The notes under the pieces: model-generated
Seen by the model: only the letters and a program-made list of their open reading frames with translations
What the model was told of the DNA's origin: nothing
The model's database searches: none
Position numbers and translations under genes: made by a program
Assembly (NCBI GenBank): GCA_032622095.1
Contig: CP136065.1
Span: forward strand, 204,052,618 to 204,116,617
Source of the DNA: Siphonodentalium dalli
Lineage: Eukaryota; Mollusca; Scaphopoda; Gadilida; Siphonodentaliidae
Reading direction: 5' to 3'
DNA: 64,000 nucleotides
Part shown: positions 42,980 to 55,749 of the stretch, one piece after another
Layout: each line of letters opens with the position of its first letter
How positions within the stretch are numbered: the stretch's first letter is position 1

Positions 42980-45512
42980 TCAGAAAGAAAGCCTGAGTTT
43001 GCCGTTGCCACCTGGACTGGCTATGGAGGCGCAATGGTTGGTAAAGGTGGCTGAATCGAGATCCGCTGTGATCTGAATTCCCAGCAAAACTGCGAAGTAG
43101 GACCTCGGCTCGTCACGGGTCACGTTTTTGTCCTCATGCTTTACTAAATTGCGCTCAGTCCAGTTGGCATACCGATATTGGCCCAAAAGAGCCAAGATCG
43201 TCACCCTGGTGTCATGGTTTACCTTTTCAAGGATAGGATGAACTCCTAAAAGGATAAGGTCAACTGTGATATCGACCGGCTCGCCTGCGACCTTCTCCAA
43301 CAATAAAGCCAGAAGAGCTCGCAGGGGCCGGATGAACACAGTTGGCAAATAGATGTAGGATTGTCTCCCCTCGTGTACAAAAGGTACACTCGGTAGAGCG
43401 AGAAATGCCCAATACCATCAGGCTCAGAATACGCTGATGGGACACCAGCCAGTTGAACCCTCGATGGATAGGTTCAATAAATCTGTCGAGATTGGCCCTC
43501 CAAACATCAGGAAACCCGATGTGTGGAAACTCAACCACGACAGAAGGAACAACAATACCGTGCTTCTTTTTAAGAAGAATATCATACAGCTGCTTGGTGG
43601 ATGTTGTCAACCAGTCAATACCATCATTTTCCACCCTCTTGAATATCCGAAGACATTCATCATAGAAATTTGGACGAAAGGCATCCGAATGAGGGTGGGT
43701 ATTCAAAAAGAGAGACGGATTAACATGGCGGAGGGCCATACCAATCCAGTACCTTGCCAAATAGAACCATTTGCTCTCGGAATTCAAAATGATCCTCCGG
43801 ACATGGGACAACTTCAGCGCTTGGAGCTTCACATCAACATCCACGACGGCCAGGCTGCCGCTTCCTGGACCCTGATACAAAACTCGACGCTTCAGAAGGT
43901 CCATGTCGGAAGACCAAATAAATTTAAACACACGGCGCTGAATCGGATTGACGTAATGTTGCGGCATCAAAAATACCTGACCAACATACCACAGCTTTGA
44001 CAAGGCCATGACCTTAATGATCATGGACTTGCCGTAATAAGAAAGCTTCCTGGAAGTCCACAGATCCAAGGTCTTGATAACCTTCTCTACTATGGAATCC
44101 CAGGAGTCATCGGCAAGATATCGCGGCCGAAAAATTTCACCGAGCACCAAGAAATGCCAAAGGCATGATCAGAAGATGTACGAAAGTGCCCGAAGGCGAT
44201 GCCTTTCGTTTTCAGTTTGTTTAGCTTGGCCCTGGAAGCGCGACCAAAAAACTCAGCCCAGTACAAGAACCTGTCAACAGAATACTCGTCCGAACAAAAA
44301 CAAGTAGAATCATCGGCATAAAGGGAAATTTTAGCTTGCTCCTCGGAAATGGGCAATTTAAGCCCAGTTATAGAGTTATCCGATGCTCAAAACGTAAAGA
44401 AGGGGCGATAACGAACACCCTTGCCGGACGGATCATGTAATACTAAATGGATCAGAGATGTGTCCATTAATGACGATAGAACTTAGAACTGCGTACATCA
44501 CTGTAAAACAACTTGACCCAATTAATGAACATAGGTCTGAAACCATAGGATTCCAAACATCGGAACAGCCACTTGTGTTCCACTCGATCAAAAGCTTTTT
44601 TTCTGATCCAAAGAAACGACATGATCGACATAATCAATGATATTTCTGAACAGATGCAAATTATCTGTAATTGACCGACCTGGGACGGAGCAAGTTTGGT
44701 CAGGATGAACAACATCGCCGATAACTCCACTCAGTCTGGACGCTAGTACCTTTGACAGGATCTTGTAGTCGAGGTTTAAAAGCGATATAGTCCGCCAAAA
44801 AGAGAGCTGTTCTGCTTTCGAACGATCTTTGCAAAGAAATATTACATAGCCAAGTCGTTGCGAATAACTAAGTTGACCTTCAGAATAACACAGATTATAT
44901 AAATGCTGCAAAATAGGACCGAAAAGGTCAAAAAATCTCAGATACCATCCTCGGGTAAAGCCGTCGGGGTCCGGGGGGATTTGCCTGACTGCATTCGACT
45001 GAGGCTTTCCTCGATCTCAGACAGCACCCTCTCACAATTCCGCTCGATCCGAGGATAGCTTGGGAACTGACCCCAACAGGTCATTGATAGCAGCATCGTC
45101 GGTTGGCTCACTCTGATATAGATCAGAATAGAACCGCCTAGAATACTGCAATATGGACTCTGTAGTGTCATAAATTGTGCCATTTTCGCTCAATTTAATG
45201 ATTAATTTATCTACTGCATTTTTGTGTTCTGCCATAAAAAAGTAGCGAGATGGCTGTTCGCTATTGTCCAAATACTTGGCCCGAGAGCGAACTTGCGACC
45301 CCTGCAAATAGGTCTCATTGACTTTCCGAAGTTGAGTTTTGATTGCAGATAATTCCGAGAGGTAATCACCAGGTGACAATCGCTAGCAGTGTAATGCTAC
45401 CTTGTACTGTTTCTCCATGTAGCGAAAGACTCTATTTGTAACTTTAATTTTCATTTTAGAATAGCCGATAACAAAATTTTGGGTATCAATTTTAGCTTGA
45501 TCCCACCAGGAC
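42980..45512 (-). pseudogene. ORF2: reverse transcriptase and C-terminal domain of family A copy E
   Basis: Fragments in several frames: RT linker 45379-45032, NYRPISLLNYDYK-like block near 44770-44850 (here WRTISLLNLDYK), DQTCSVPGRSITDN near 44680, AFDRVEHKWLF near 44590, LYADDSTCF with the catalytic YADD near 44320, then about 296 open codons (44150-43260) for the C-terminal domain with knuckle CTFCTRGETILHLFANC, ending near 42980. A family A RT differs from the Keno-like RT at many positions, so this is a separate lineage. No open frame remains. Confidence 0.85.
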
Positions 45513-46766
45513 GGAAATGCTCATTTACCTTATTGCGTCAGAAAATTCCAGAATCTCTGATATGCGCTTGGAAAAGATTAATCTATCAATGGCAAATAAA
45601 GCGTGTTCTCATTCTCCTGTGTCCCGGTTTCCCTTAAGCATGACTAATAAAGAGCGTTCGTTTATTCGTGACATGGAATGGATAAAGAGCGTTTGTCTAA
45701 CTGATAAACGAAAAATTAAAAATGGCAGACTTCCATCAGTTTTAGTAATTAGCGCGGTTTACTGTATAGTATTAATCACACGGCAAGCAATAATTGATTA
45801 TCGCGAAAATTACGAACTTTCGGTCTCGATTTTCGAAACGGCCTTTTAGTATATTTTCTTGTTATCTGTTATCGAGGCACACCATGGTCGGCAAAAGATG
45901 ATATTTGTCAGTGAAACAGTTGTTCAAACTGGGTGTGGCTGACCGTGATTAGCGCCATCGGAGTCGGAATGGGTGAATTTAATGCATTTTGTATTGGCAT
46001 GTTGTTCATTAAAGATACTGGGGTAATGCATTTAACGTGTTAGAGCAAGCAATTGGTTAATCGCTATATAAAACTGTAAGTTCGTAATTTTAGCGTTCCT
46101 AAGTAAATTCCTAAGTTTGTAAAGCTGGACTTGTGTTCTCATGGTACTCGACTAGATATATCCAAGGAAATTACTTGCTTGTAATTGGAATTTAACTCAA
46201 GTCGATTTATCTTTGTTTGCAACATATATCGACGTGACATGATATTTTATAACACCTTGCATAATTAAATTGGTGCTATATTATGAATCTCTGGGAATTT
46301 GTTTTGCCTTATTCATTCTTTTTATTGGTGTTTGTTAGGACAGCGGTCTGTAATTTATTCCACGGTTTTGTAATCCCCCCATGCAGTGTTCGGGGTGGGG
46401 TCTTAATTTGGCGTTGTGAAGCGCTCGTAAAACGGCGCAATAATTATGGCCCTAAGTCATTACCTGTGATATTTAATAGATGAACCTAGCATAATGTGTT
46501 AACGGAATCAATATGACTAGTCTTGTACAACCAATATATAGTTTTGCTCACAAGATTACTTTTTTCCAGAAACCGGGGTTCGTGGTGGGGCGTGAATTTG
46601 ATGCTACTATACAGCCCTCTTAGTGTAATGTGTTAACGGAATCTATATGACTAGTACTATAAACCCATGACCGATAAGATTTCTAGTGTCAAATTTCCAT
46701 CGTCACCGTGACCGAAATTTAGCAAATGGGCAATTATTACATAGAGATATAATCATATAGCAAATG
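45513..46766. other. Intergenic sequence with a two-copy repeat
   Basis: No supported gene. A unit of about 135 bp occurs twice (near 46370-46520 and 46560-46650), marked by 'gtgttaacggaatc' and 'atatgactagt'. A plus-strand open stretch at 45517-45849 has no recognisable domain. Confidence 0.4.
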
Positions 46767-46772
46767 TTTATT
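46767..46772 (-). promoter_or_regulatory. Poly(A) signal AATAAA
   Basis: TTTATT on the plus strand, about 58 nt beyond the stop codon of the possible exon at 46830-47033. AATAAA is common by chance in AT-rich DNA. Confidence 0.35.
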
Positions 46773-46829
46773 CTAAATAAATACATAACAAACGTAACAC
46801 GTATACACATGTACAACTGATCACAATAC

Positions 46830-47033
46830 TTAATGGCGGCCAATTGGTGATGGCAGTGGCGACGACGGAGGTGTTAGCATCCAGTCTGGACATTTAGCGG
46901 TTGGCGAGCTTTTTGGCGTCGATTGCTTGATGGGTGACTTTGGTTCACAATCATTCAACATTTCCAGCATATCCGTGACATTTAGTGATCGTGTCTCAGA
47001 GTCCGTCTCGCATAACAAACTGGCGGCTGAGCC
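46830..47033 (-). CDS. Possible 3' terminal exon, unknown protein
   Basis: An open frame of about 68 codons ending in TAA at 46830. It is preceded by TATATTTTAAG at about 47034, which would serve as a splice acceptor, and followed by a poly(A) signal. The product end is rich in Ser, Pro and Lys (SPIKQSTPKSSP, LTPPSSPLPSP), with an acidic LNVTDMLEMLNDCE stretch before it, as in disordered tails of regulatory proteins. No upstream exon recognised. It could also be a chance frame. Confidence 0.35.
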   Translation of the reverse strand, partial: GSAASLLCETDSETRSLNVTDMLEMLNDCEPKSPIKQSTPKSSPTAKCPDWMLTPPSSPLPSPIGRH

Positions 47034-47644
47034 AACTTAAAATATAATCATGCATGGTTAGTTGGTTAGCTGTTTGGTGAGCCAGGCTATACTACAGAAT
47101 CGAGAAAAATACAATTAACGTCTTCCAAAAACAATAGGTTTCTTGTTGATCACCACATTGATTTACAAGTCGGCGAGATGATATTATACATTACATATTA
47201 TTAAGTCGGCGAGAACGAATTTATAGTAGGATCATATGCACCTAACTACGGCAACGGTAAGGCTATTATAAATTCAAATCTTTCCTCTTGTGCATTGACC
47301 ATGTATACCCAATTTATCTAACATTTATGTACATTTCATGTTGTACTGACGTCGCCAATTAAATATTGTCGAGAATGCAGGATAAGTTGGCCCGGTGAGG
47401 AAGTCGGCACCTGAGAAGTCGTCCCCATATTTACACCAGACTAGCATTTTACAATTAAAATCAATTTGTTTAATTGTAGATGAACAAATTACCACTGAAT
47501 CAGCTATAATAGTTCATTACCCCTTCCCCCCAACTGAAAAAACAGTAATTGTGCCATCATCGAAATTGCAATTAAAAGTGCTGATTAAATGTCGATGCTT
47601 CCGGGTTCGGGAACCGTCTTATTTTATGTGGCAATAACAATATA
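47034..47644. other. Non-coding stretch, nothing recognised
   Basis: AT-rich, with no supported gene or repeat boundary. Confidence 0.35.
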
Positions 47645-50165
47645 TTAAATATACTCTTTTATGTTCTCTAACCTGTCATTATTTTCCTCAGCCTGGCGAG
47701 ATATACGTGCCATCTCAACAAGATGGTCTGCAGCTACACTTCGTTTGTGTGCAGGAGATAGTGATTTATATTGAGCGTGACCCTGTTTGAATAATGCAGC
47801 AGCGGAGATGAAAGTCCCACAACCCGATTTATTTATCTCTAGGCGTCTCCATTTGTGGGCAAAATATACTGCAGGATTTTTGCCAACTGCTTTCAATTTG
47901 ATCTTAGGAAAGCAAGGGACTATGTTCTTTTTACGTCTCAATTTTGTTCATGCAATGCCTTTACGTTTCTTTGAGTTTTTATCTCGCAACGACTGTTGCT
48001 TTAAAATAGTAGGAAATGAATCTCTGCAAATGAGATATTGATCCTTGTCCAGTTGTTCACCAGCTTTAATTGAATCTAGAATGTACTCCTATTTAACAAT
48101 GGGAAAGCCCTTTGATAATGCAGCAACCAGGTCAATGGAAAGTTTGGCACCCTTTGTCTCCGATGAAACAACTGTATATTGTTTCATGGAGTCGTTTTTC
48201 TTGCCAGACGGAAATCGAACTAGCTACGTTTCCACCGTTTTGTTCGATAAGATTTTTAATATCGCACTGTTTTAAGTTTCGAAAGGGGCCCGTCTTTGGA
48301 ACAGTTCCACATAGAACAAATTTGCCAGAAAAGACAGTCACAGCATCAGCTTTACGCTTTTGCTGACGAGGGGATGGCTCAGAATTTAATATGTTTGCAA
48401 CATATTTCTCGAATTCCACATGTGCTAACTTGTCTCTGTTTGTGATTTCAAAATGAAGATTATTCCAACTGTGTTGAAATATTTTCAAAACAGGGTCCTC
48501 TCTTTGTCTGCCCCCACCTTGCATTGTTTTGGTATAGTATATACGGGCATGGTCATAATTGGCATGTTCTCCACCCTCCGCCTGGAATCTGGCTAATGGA
48601 AATGGAAGATTTTTCATCAAGGTTGGAGCTATATCAATGAACTTTAGCATGTAAGGGGTCAGTTCCTTGTGTGTATATCGAGAACAAAAAAGTTGATAAA
48701 AACATTCTGAATTGTATTTGTATTTGACAATGTCATCTTCTGAATATCCCCAAGAGTAATCATCTGGGCGAAGAGAACCCAAAGGAATCCGCTTTTTAAC
48801 ACTGGATCGGGATCTTTCTTTGCGATTTCCATCATCTCATAAAATGTTGCCAAATCAACGACACTTGCTCAAATTCTGTGAAGGAGTTTGGTAACTTTTT
48901 ATCTAAGGGGCTGGGAAATGTGTCGTCATCAGGAACGACATTACTCCATGGATGAGGCCAGTTGGTTCCAGGCGGAGGTGGGGCGATGATGGCGATTGCA
49001 TGGTCTTTGTTAAATTTAATGGGATCGGGTTTACCGTTGGTATATGTAAAAGAAAAATATCCATATTTAATGTATCTTTTATTCAGGTTAGATTTCAAGT
49101 TTCCCAAACGCATGTTGCGATCAGTATTCTCGTCAAATCCAGGTCTGCCTTTTACTCTACTAGAATGGTTTAGTATTAAGTTGATTTCAATATTCAAGAC
49201 CTTTTCAACGCTCCTAGCAATACCGTGGAGGACACAGAAAGCGAAGTCATGTATGGGTATGGCAGGTATTAATGAGGTTTCATGTTTCCGATTAAGGGAT
49301 TCTACCACGTCGGTGCGAAAACATGTACTTTGGTCTACAACATTGGCATCCTTCTTTGAAGATGTGTAAATACTGTGCTCCATGTCTTTCCTAGGACCCA
49401 AGTTCCCCTTACCGTCAAGTATGGCCTGTAATAACATATCTCCTGTCATGAAAACTTTTATGCCTTTATTTTGCAAAGATTTCAGTTCCTCATTGAGGTC
49501 TGCCAATCAGATCCGTGAAAAATGTAAATGGGGTAAACAATTTTGCTACTCTGGAGTAAATTTCCATGCAGGCACATTGCATTATCGATGGGAGTAATGG
49601 CCAGAAATGTTTGACTTTTTTCCTATTACTCTGCCATCACCATATATTCGAAAATTCAACACATTATCGGCCGAGAGGAAAGGGAATCTAACTGTAAGGA
49701 CTTGTATGAGCCATTCTACGCTGACACGCCAGCCAGTGGATGTCATTGTTGGCTGTATCACACTCGAAAACATTTCTTTTAAATGTAATTTCACCTTTCG
49801 TTCGGCCCTTTGACTTGGAATTGCACCCGGGAGATCTTTCCGCAATCGCTCAACCATACAAGTCCCCATTAAATTCTCCTCTATGTTAATGATTTTTTCG
49901 GGTGTCATTTGATATACTCGACAGGCGTTCTGTGTCACTAGCTCAGTCAGCAAATTGCTGGGGGCTTTATTATTGGGATTTTTGGATCGTTTTTTGCATT
50001 TAATTGTCTCGAGGAATTGAGACAATTCTTCCACTGAGATCATATTTGAACTTTGAGTTTTTGGTTATAATATGGAGCGCAATCATTTAAGACAGTTTTC
50101 TTATTAACTGTTTTATTTTTGGTTTTGGGAGAATTAGTAACAAATGATTCAACTGAGTGAGACAT
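47645..50165 (-). pseudogene. BRCT-domain pseudogene, possibly transposon-derived
   Basis: A chain of minus-strand open segments that read as one broken protein. The N-terminus is near MSHSVESFVTN (50165). A segment 50043-49582 contains STGWRVSVEWLIQVL and FRIYGDGRVIGKK. A segment 49506-48832 contains GIKVFMTGDMLLQAILDG and IHDFAFCVLHGIARSVEKVL. A segment 48782-48132 ends in a BRCT first half (FSGKFVLCG...LIEQNGGNVASSI). After a frameshift the BRCT second half reads AALSKGFPIVK, stop, EYILDSIKAGEQL. A Lys-rich region and a final 98-residue block end at 47645. Breaks are near 50043, 49506, 48820, 48140 and 48090. BRCT domains bind phosphopeptides or DNA ends in repair proteins. I do not recognise the N-terminal family. 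The 'MTGD' and 'HDFAFCVLHGIARSVEK' segments suggest a multi-copy, transposon-like protein; that is inference. Confidence 0.6.
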
Positions 50166-50266
50166 TGAATGAGTGACTATATGTGCGGTGAGTGCACTCG
50201 TGTAATCCATTCTTAACTTATGGAATTGTTTGCTTTCTAGAAGGACCGAGAACGCTGTCTAGGATA

Positions 50267-50840
50267 TCATTGCCCTGAGTTCTTGCTTACCTCTATTAAC
50301 GAAAATAAAGTATGCAACTGAGATCGGTATGAAGTTAATTCCAATGTCGCTCCGTGATACACAGCTGTCCTAATCGTACCTGATATTATGAAATTCTTAG
50401 TTAATTTAAATCCAATTGAAGTTACAAAATTATACAAATGTTCATTCTGAACAAAATCCCACGAAGCTCCCAAAATTCTATCTAATCCAGAAATTGTATG
50501 GTTGTGCTGCTCAAATTTGTTCGATGTTATCGTGCTGTTTATGCCCAAAATTGAGGGATCAGTGTTTGGAGCAAACAGACCCAAAGAAATATGTTTCCTA
50601 TGTGTTGCATTTTTTAGTGATTGTCTGTTTTTGATATAACAGATTCGCCAAAAGGGCGTTTCTTGATTCTACTTGTGACAGTAAGATTTGTTTCTCCAAT
50701 GACAATTTTTTCAACACAAGTTTATCCTGCGAACATGACAATTTAGCTTTTTTAATTTCTGACACTTTGTGTGATGACGCAATGAGCTCTATATCCGTAT
50801 CCAAACAATCATGATTTAGCAAATAAACTCTTACTTTCAC
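50267..50840 (-). other. Two short adjacent open frames, function unknown
   Basis: 80 codons (50840-50598, Leu/Lys-rich, likely coiled coil: KLVLKKLSLEKQILLSQVES) and 105 codons (50584-50267). They follow each other on the same strand as the BRCT pseudogene and could be its decayed upstream part. No domain recognised. Confidence 0.25.
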
Positions 50841-52183
50841 AGCATTCTTCTCTTCTTTTATCGCGCTGACCAGGATATTATGTTGGCCGACCTTTGCCGT
50901 GTCGCCAATTTCATTTATCTATAGTCTTAATATTTGAACTTCAACATGCGTGTGTAACGCCAGTAAGTGGGAAAGAACTACAAAAAACGAGTTTGACTAT
51001 GTCATTGAAAGGGTCATTCCACATTTTTAGTTTAAACATATTTTATGGTGAATTAACAAAGGGATTGGGGTAAAAGTTACGAAAACTTACAGTAGAACCG
51101 TCTCCCGATAAAATTGTGTATTACGTGGACTGAACAAAATCCACATTTATTCACCAGGTAAGGACTCGTCATGTCGTAGAATAATAAGGACTGCCATTAT
51201 GATGTCGAAGTTATAGTCGGCCAATTGTCTTTCACAAATTCGAGGGTGTAATGATCCATACAGGTTCTGTGGGAAATTTATAGCCCGGTGAAATGACATT
51301 GATGCCACCGACGAGATATCGCCATTCGCTTTGATGATCCAGTAAGAGTTGATGCATCAGTAGTGTTTGTACGAGGTTCACAGTGCATCGAATTGCATGT
51401 TGTTGGAAGCGTTTAGAGTATTATTTTTTTTTGGAACATATAGGCCCTGAAAAGGGCCGAAGCCCGGGAGTCCCACGCATGTAAAATAAAAGAACTAATC
51501 AACTTGGCTTGTTCCTATATAATTGTTGTTACACGTAGTGCCGGCTACTTACTTTGGCTTATGTAATCAATTATAATGCATATTAGTTTACATATCTGTC
51601 TTTTGTGCCAGACACATGTTTGCATTGAACGGATCCACCGACGGACTTTCGATATGTAGGTACATTCTGTGTTTTACACCAAATTTTCGGACAAGAATTA
51701 CACTCCTAAAATGAATCATCGGCGTGTTCTGTCGACTACTCCCATACATTGATGTTCACGTTATTACCTTAACCTCTCTATTTATAATGAATATCATAAA
51801 GACATGAATATCGATATGCAACCTCAAACAAAGCTGCAAGAAGTTTTGATGCACCAGACGGGAATACTCTCATACATTGATGTTCACGTTACACGCTATT
51901 ACCTTAACCTTTCTATTTATAATGAATATCTCAATGTGCATGGTAGTTAGATTACCTCATAAACAGAACATATGACCACACGATGAGGACATCAAGTTTA
52001 GAACATCAAACGACTGATGTAGCAAGTCTTACAAATGTCTACTTTTACAAGAGTCATGTCAAAATGTGATATATGGGTAATTTGCTGGCTATATTGGCTT
52101 AATTAATTTAGTGAGGTTGGGACCCCGACTTTCTTCTATAATCTGGGGTATGCAGTTTAAAGCAGATGTACACGTAATGAATC
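50841..52183. other. Non-coding sequence with a direct repeat
   Basis: No gene. The segment 'catacattgatgttcacgtta...attaccttaacc' followed by 'ctatttataatgaatatc' occurs at about 51745-51796 and again at 51871-51930. Confidence 0.4.
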
Positions 52184-52565
52184 CATGCTTAAAAAAATAT
52201 TCAAAAATATTCTAATGCACTAACTGCCATGATTCTGCCTGGAATGTCAAATTTGAAGGGGGGTTTAATCATCAATAACCTGTTGCAAAGTTAAGTTCGG
52301 TTCACCTTATGTCAGAATGTGATAATCAGTTCGTTTACCTCGTACCTTTCATAGATGACAGATCATAACAGTACACATTGTTTTACTAAAGTGTATTTCA
52401 CTTTTTATGGTTCATATACCCATGCTCCATGCTTAAAAGATACATAAATATATATCAAAAATATTCAAAAATATTCTAATGCACTAACTGCCAATATTCT
52501 GCCTGGAATGTAAAAATTTGAAGGGGGGGGGGGGGGTTTAATCATCAAATAACCCTGTCGCAAAT
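52184..52565. repeat. Interspersed repeat, two partial copies in tandem
   Basis: 'Catgcttaaaa...tattctaatgcactaactgcca' up to the G-run begins at 52184 and again at 52428. Between them lies a segment (52280-52382, 'cttatgtcagaatgtgataatc') that recurs at about 54190-54287, and 'tactaaagtgtatttcac...ggttcat', which recurs at 58438-58470. One interspersed family has been broken up across 6 kb. Confidence 0.55.
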
Positions 52566-52655
52566 TGTATGCTATCAAAGCTTTTCCCAACGAATTTATC
52601 CGATAAATTCAGATCCTGTATCAACAGCACTTTGCTGATTTGCACCCTTTCAATG

Positions 52656-54006
52656 GGGAACATGTCTCTATTCCGAAGGTTCGCTACTCCGAAGGTTCGC
52701 TATTCCAAAGGTTCTCTATTCCGAAGGTTCTCTATTCCGAAGATTTATTTTTCAAAGGTTAATTATATATTCAAGTATTGAGGGTTCTTTATCACGAAGA
52801 CTCTTTTTTATGAAGGAAATAACTTAAAATATTGAAACAATAAATGTTGTTTTTTATTTGTTCGCGGGTTTCCTTGAGATTTAATGTCATTACGTATGAC
52901 GTTATTTTCCAATACATATTCACGTCAGGCAGCCCACACAATTGCTCTTTCCATGCGATATAATGTCATCGCGTATGGCGTTATATCTCAATAATCTTAC
53001 AGGCAACAATACGCCAGCTAAAGGCGGGATTAAAACAGCGGGACTATAACTCTTAATGAATACTGCGAAGCAGAATGTCGTTGAATAGACGGGTATGAGT
53101 TGAACCTAACTGCAACTGCAATTGTGAATTTGTATTGAATTGTAAGGCCCACTTAATTTTCGAGTCGTCGGCTATTTTTTATAGTACCTTGTTATCAGGT
53201 TTTAAACACCATCTGTGCCATAAAATATGATTAAAACACTATATATAGTTCATCACTATTCCAAACGTCTGTATCAGAAGATGCCCCTAGAAAAATAGAA
53301 AACATCTTAAATCATAAAAAGATTCCCCTGTTATATGTCATGGCTCTCAGAATGCAACAGAATTCAACCTAGTGTATTTTCAATTGAAGGGGAATAACAT
53401 TATCTTTAAAATATAGAGTTACCCCCCTCCATTGAAAATAATACACTTTACTTTGCGCAACAAAAACAGATGAACCTTAAGCACAAAAACAAGTCGCTAA
53501 CCCTGCGTTAGAGAGCTTCATATTTCAAATGGTATATATAGTGGCATATATTTTATATATGTGATCTGGAGGTTCGAAAATTAAGTGGGCCTTGAACGTT
53601 GATGTGTTTTTTTTCAAATACAGATTGCCAGTTCGGAAAAACTATATCTCTTACATGTAGTTTATTTCAGTCATCGTGTTTTTAACTTTCCATAATGAAC
53701 GATAAACTGATACTCTTTTCTTGCTATTAATAACCGATATCTAGGACAATTTGGGAATTAGAAGTGGATGTATAAATGTACTATATATGTATACTAGCGT
53801 AATCGTAATTTTCATTCCTCGTGTGGTTATTGTGGTGGGGTGCAAATTTTGATTCATTTCTGGTTAAATACGCCCAGAATAGAAAACCTTCGGAATAGCG
53901 AACCTTCGGAATAATGAACCTTCGGAATAGGGGGAACCTTCGGAATAATGAACCTTCGGAATAGCGAACCTTCGGAATAATGAACCTTCGGAATAGAGAA
54001 CCCTAC
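52656..54006. mobile_element. Fold-back element with inverted 16-bp repeat arrays
   Basis: The left end carries about five units of TATTCCGAAGGTTCNC (52669-52745). The right end carries about seven units of the reverse complement (53887-54003). CCCTTTCAATG flanks both sides (52645-52655 and 54007-54017), as expected for a target-site duplication. About 1.1 kb of non-coding core. Terminal inverted arrays of short repeats with duplications of 9-11 bp resemble Foldback/MULE-type elements. The class is inference. Confidence 0.6.
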
Positions 54007-54189
54007 CCCTTTCAATGAAGCCACTCATTTGGCGATAGTGCTCTAGATGCACCCTTGAAGTGTGGTCCAAATGATTGCATACCCACTGCAGCTCATTTGG
54101 GTTGAGGTTAATAACCTAGAAAAAAAATACAAATGCCAAATTTAACAAGGAAAAGAGGAATAATTTGTCAATTTTACAGAAATTACATA

Positions 54190-54850
54190 GCAAAGTTTAG
54201 TTCCGATCACCTTATGTCAGAATGTGATAATCAGTTTGTTCACCTCGTACCTTTCAGAAATGACAGATCATAACAGTACACATTTTTATGTTTACCCATA
54301 CCATAGTATGGTAAACATAATGTCGACGTCCGGATTGACCACTCGTCGTGCGTCCGTCTGTCTGTCTGTCCGTAGACACTTTACGCATGGTGCGATAACT
54401 CAATAATTTTCTATCCGATCGCATAACCAAATTTTGTATATGGGTTTCTCAGCACCAAATACAGATCGAATTCAAATATGGGTTTGATCCGAGTTTTTTT
54501 TACAGAGTTATGGCCCTTTTTCGACTTCGAATTCACGCATGCTGTCATAACTCAAACAATTTGTATCTGATCGGAACCAAATTTGGTATGCGAGTTGCTC
54601 AGTCCAAAATACATATCGAGTTCAAATATGGGTTTGATCCAATATTTTTTAATGGAGTTATGGCCCTTTGACATATAATTCATGCATGTTTCAATAAATC
54701 TACAATTTTTCAACTGATAGGAACCAAATTTTGTATGTGAGTTTCTCAACTCAAAATACAGATTGAGTTCGAATATGGGTTTGATCCGATATATTTTAAT
54801 GGAGTTATGGCCCTTTGATTATTTTATTCATCTCTAAAATATATCAAAGA
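54190..54850. repeat. Repeat block with hairpin and 'tggtatg'-type tandem units
   Basis: A copy of the 52280-52382 repeat runs into a perfect palindrome TACCATAGTATGGTA (54299-54313). A GTCTGTCTGTCTGTCC run follows, then three units of about 125 bp with 'ataactcaa', 'ccaaattttgtat', 'caaatatgggtttgatcc' and 'gagttatggcccttt'. Same plan as 41854-42710, but I find no matching second end, so it is probably truncated. Confidence 0.5.
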
Positions 54851-55749
54851 TACAGGTTGCATTGTCCAGGTAAAATCTCATAAATCAGGTTTACAAAGCC
54901 ATGAAGTTGTCTTTCTCACATAGACCAACAGTGATAGTAGTCGGGGAGCCAATAAGGTCCACCTGCACCCCCCCCCCCCCCCCCCCAAAATGACGGCAAA
55001 TAATTTCGACAAAAATTCAAAATGGCCGCCGAAAAATGACGTCATATGCACGAAAATAGGAAATTTAATTAATATTTCACCATATCTTCCATTTTTCTTC
55101 ATATTAATCATTAGTAAATGGCAATGTTTTTGAGACAGTCATCAAGCATGATATTATAGCGTCATTTTAAGACATTTGCCATTGACGAGGGTTCCGTAAT
55201 AGATACAGAAAGAGGATTTGAAAAAGAGGGGTGAAATTTCTGATTTTTTTTGCAAGACGATTTTGATAGTCATTTTAACGACAAACCACACAGGCTGTTA
55301 ATAGAATGTCAACAACTATGTGTTTTATTTTATTGGACGGATGTTTTACTTCAATGGGAATGAAATTGGTGTATAAAATTTCCAAAATGGCTGCCGAAAA
55401 AATGGTAAATATTGCTCCAGGGTGTCCTGCAATGGCTTACAAGTTGTGGTTGATATATAAAATTGGCTAATCTGTATTATATACATTGAATACTAACATG
55501 TCTGATGCACCATGGATCATTGTTTCTATTGTCACCACTGACATCACCAGAAATATTGGATTTTTCTCTCACAAACTTGACATAAATAAATATCGGCAAA
55601 AATTCACTTTTCAGGGTTGGACAATTGTTCTCCCAAAACATAATGGGAACTAAAAAGGTAAATGTACAAGCAGACATATTTTTATTACATATACATATAT
55701 AATACGTATCCAGTGGCTACCTGCGAGTATATCAGGGCGAGGCCTAACT
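54851..55749. other. Non-coding stretch with C-tract
   Basis: C-run at about 54967-54987. Two 'aaaatggc(c/t)gccgaaaaa' segments near 55020 and 55385. No gene recognised. Confidence 0.35.

Larger units (their letters stand above)
41555..45512 (-). mobile_element. Family A non-LTR retrotransposon (copy E), 5' truncated
   Basis: A-tail at 41555-41562, a 3' UTR interrupted by a tandem-repeat element (41854-42710), then ORF2 from its C-terminus back to the RT linker. The element stops at 45512 within ORF2, where the match to 1080 ends. It is the only family A copy here that keeps the RT and the 3' junction with U2. Confidence 0.85.

Noticed and set aside
45681-45695. GATAAAGAGCGTTTG shared with the U2 spacers
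   Set aside because: No match outside 15 bases; treated as chance or a tiny relic.
45517-45849. Plus-strand open frame of 110 codons
   Set aside because: No domain, no homologue recognised, starts at a LINE truncation point; codon use looks like AT-rich non-coding DNA.
47645-47941. Possible HMG-box (segment around FKQGHAQYKSLSPAHKRSV)
   Set aside because: Only a short resemblance; the conserved aromatic and basic pattern of HMG boxes is not clear enough to call.
52669-54003. 16-bp repeats considered as a CRISPR or ordinary microsatellite
   Set aside because: The two clusters are inverted relative to each other and bounded by a direct repeat, which fits a fold-back element better.
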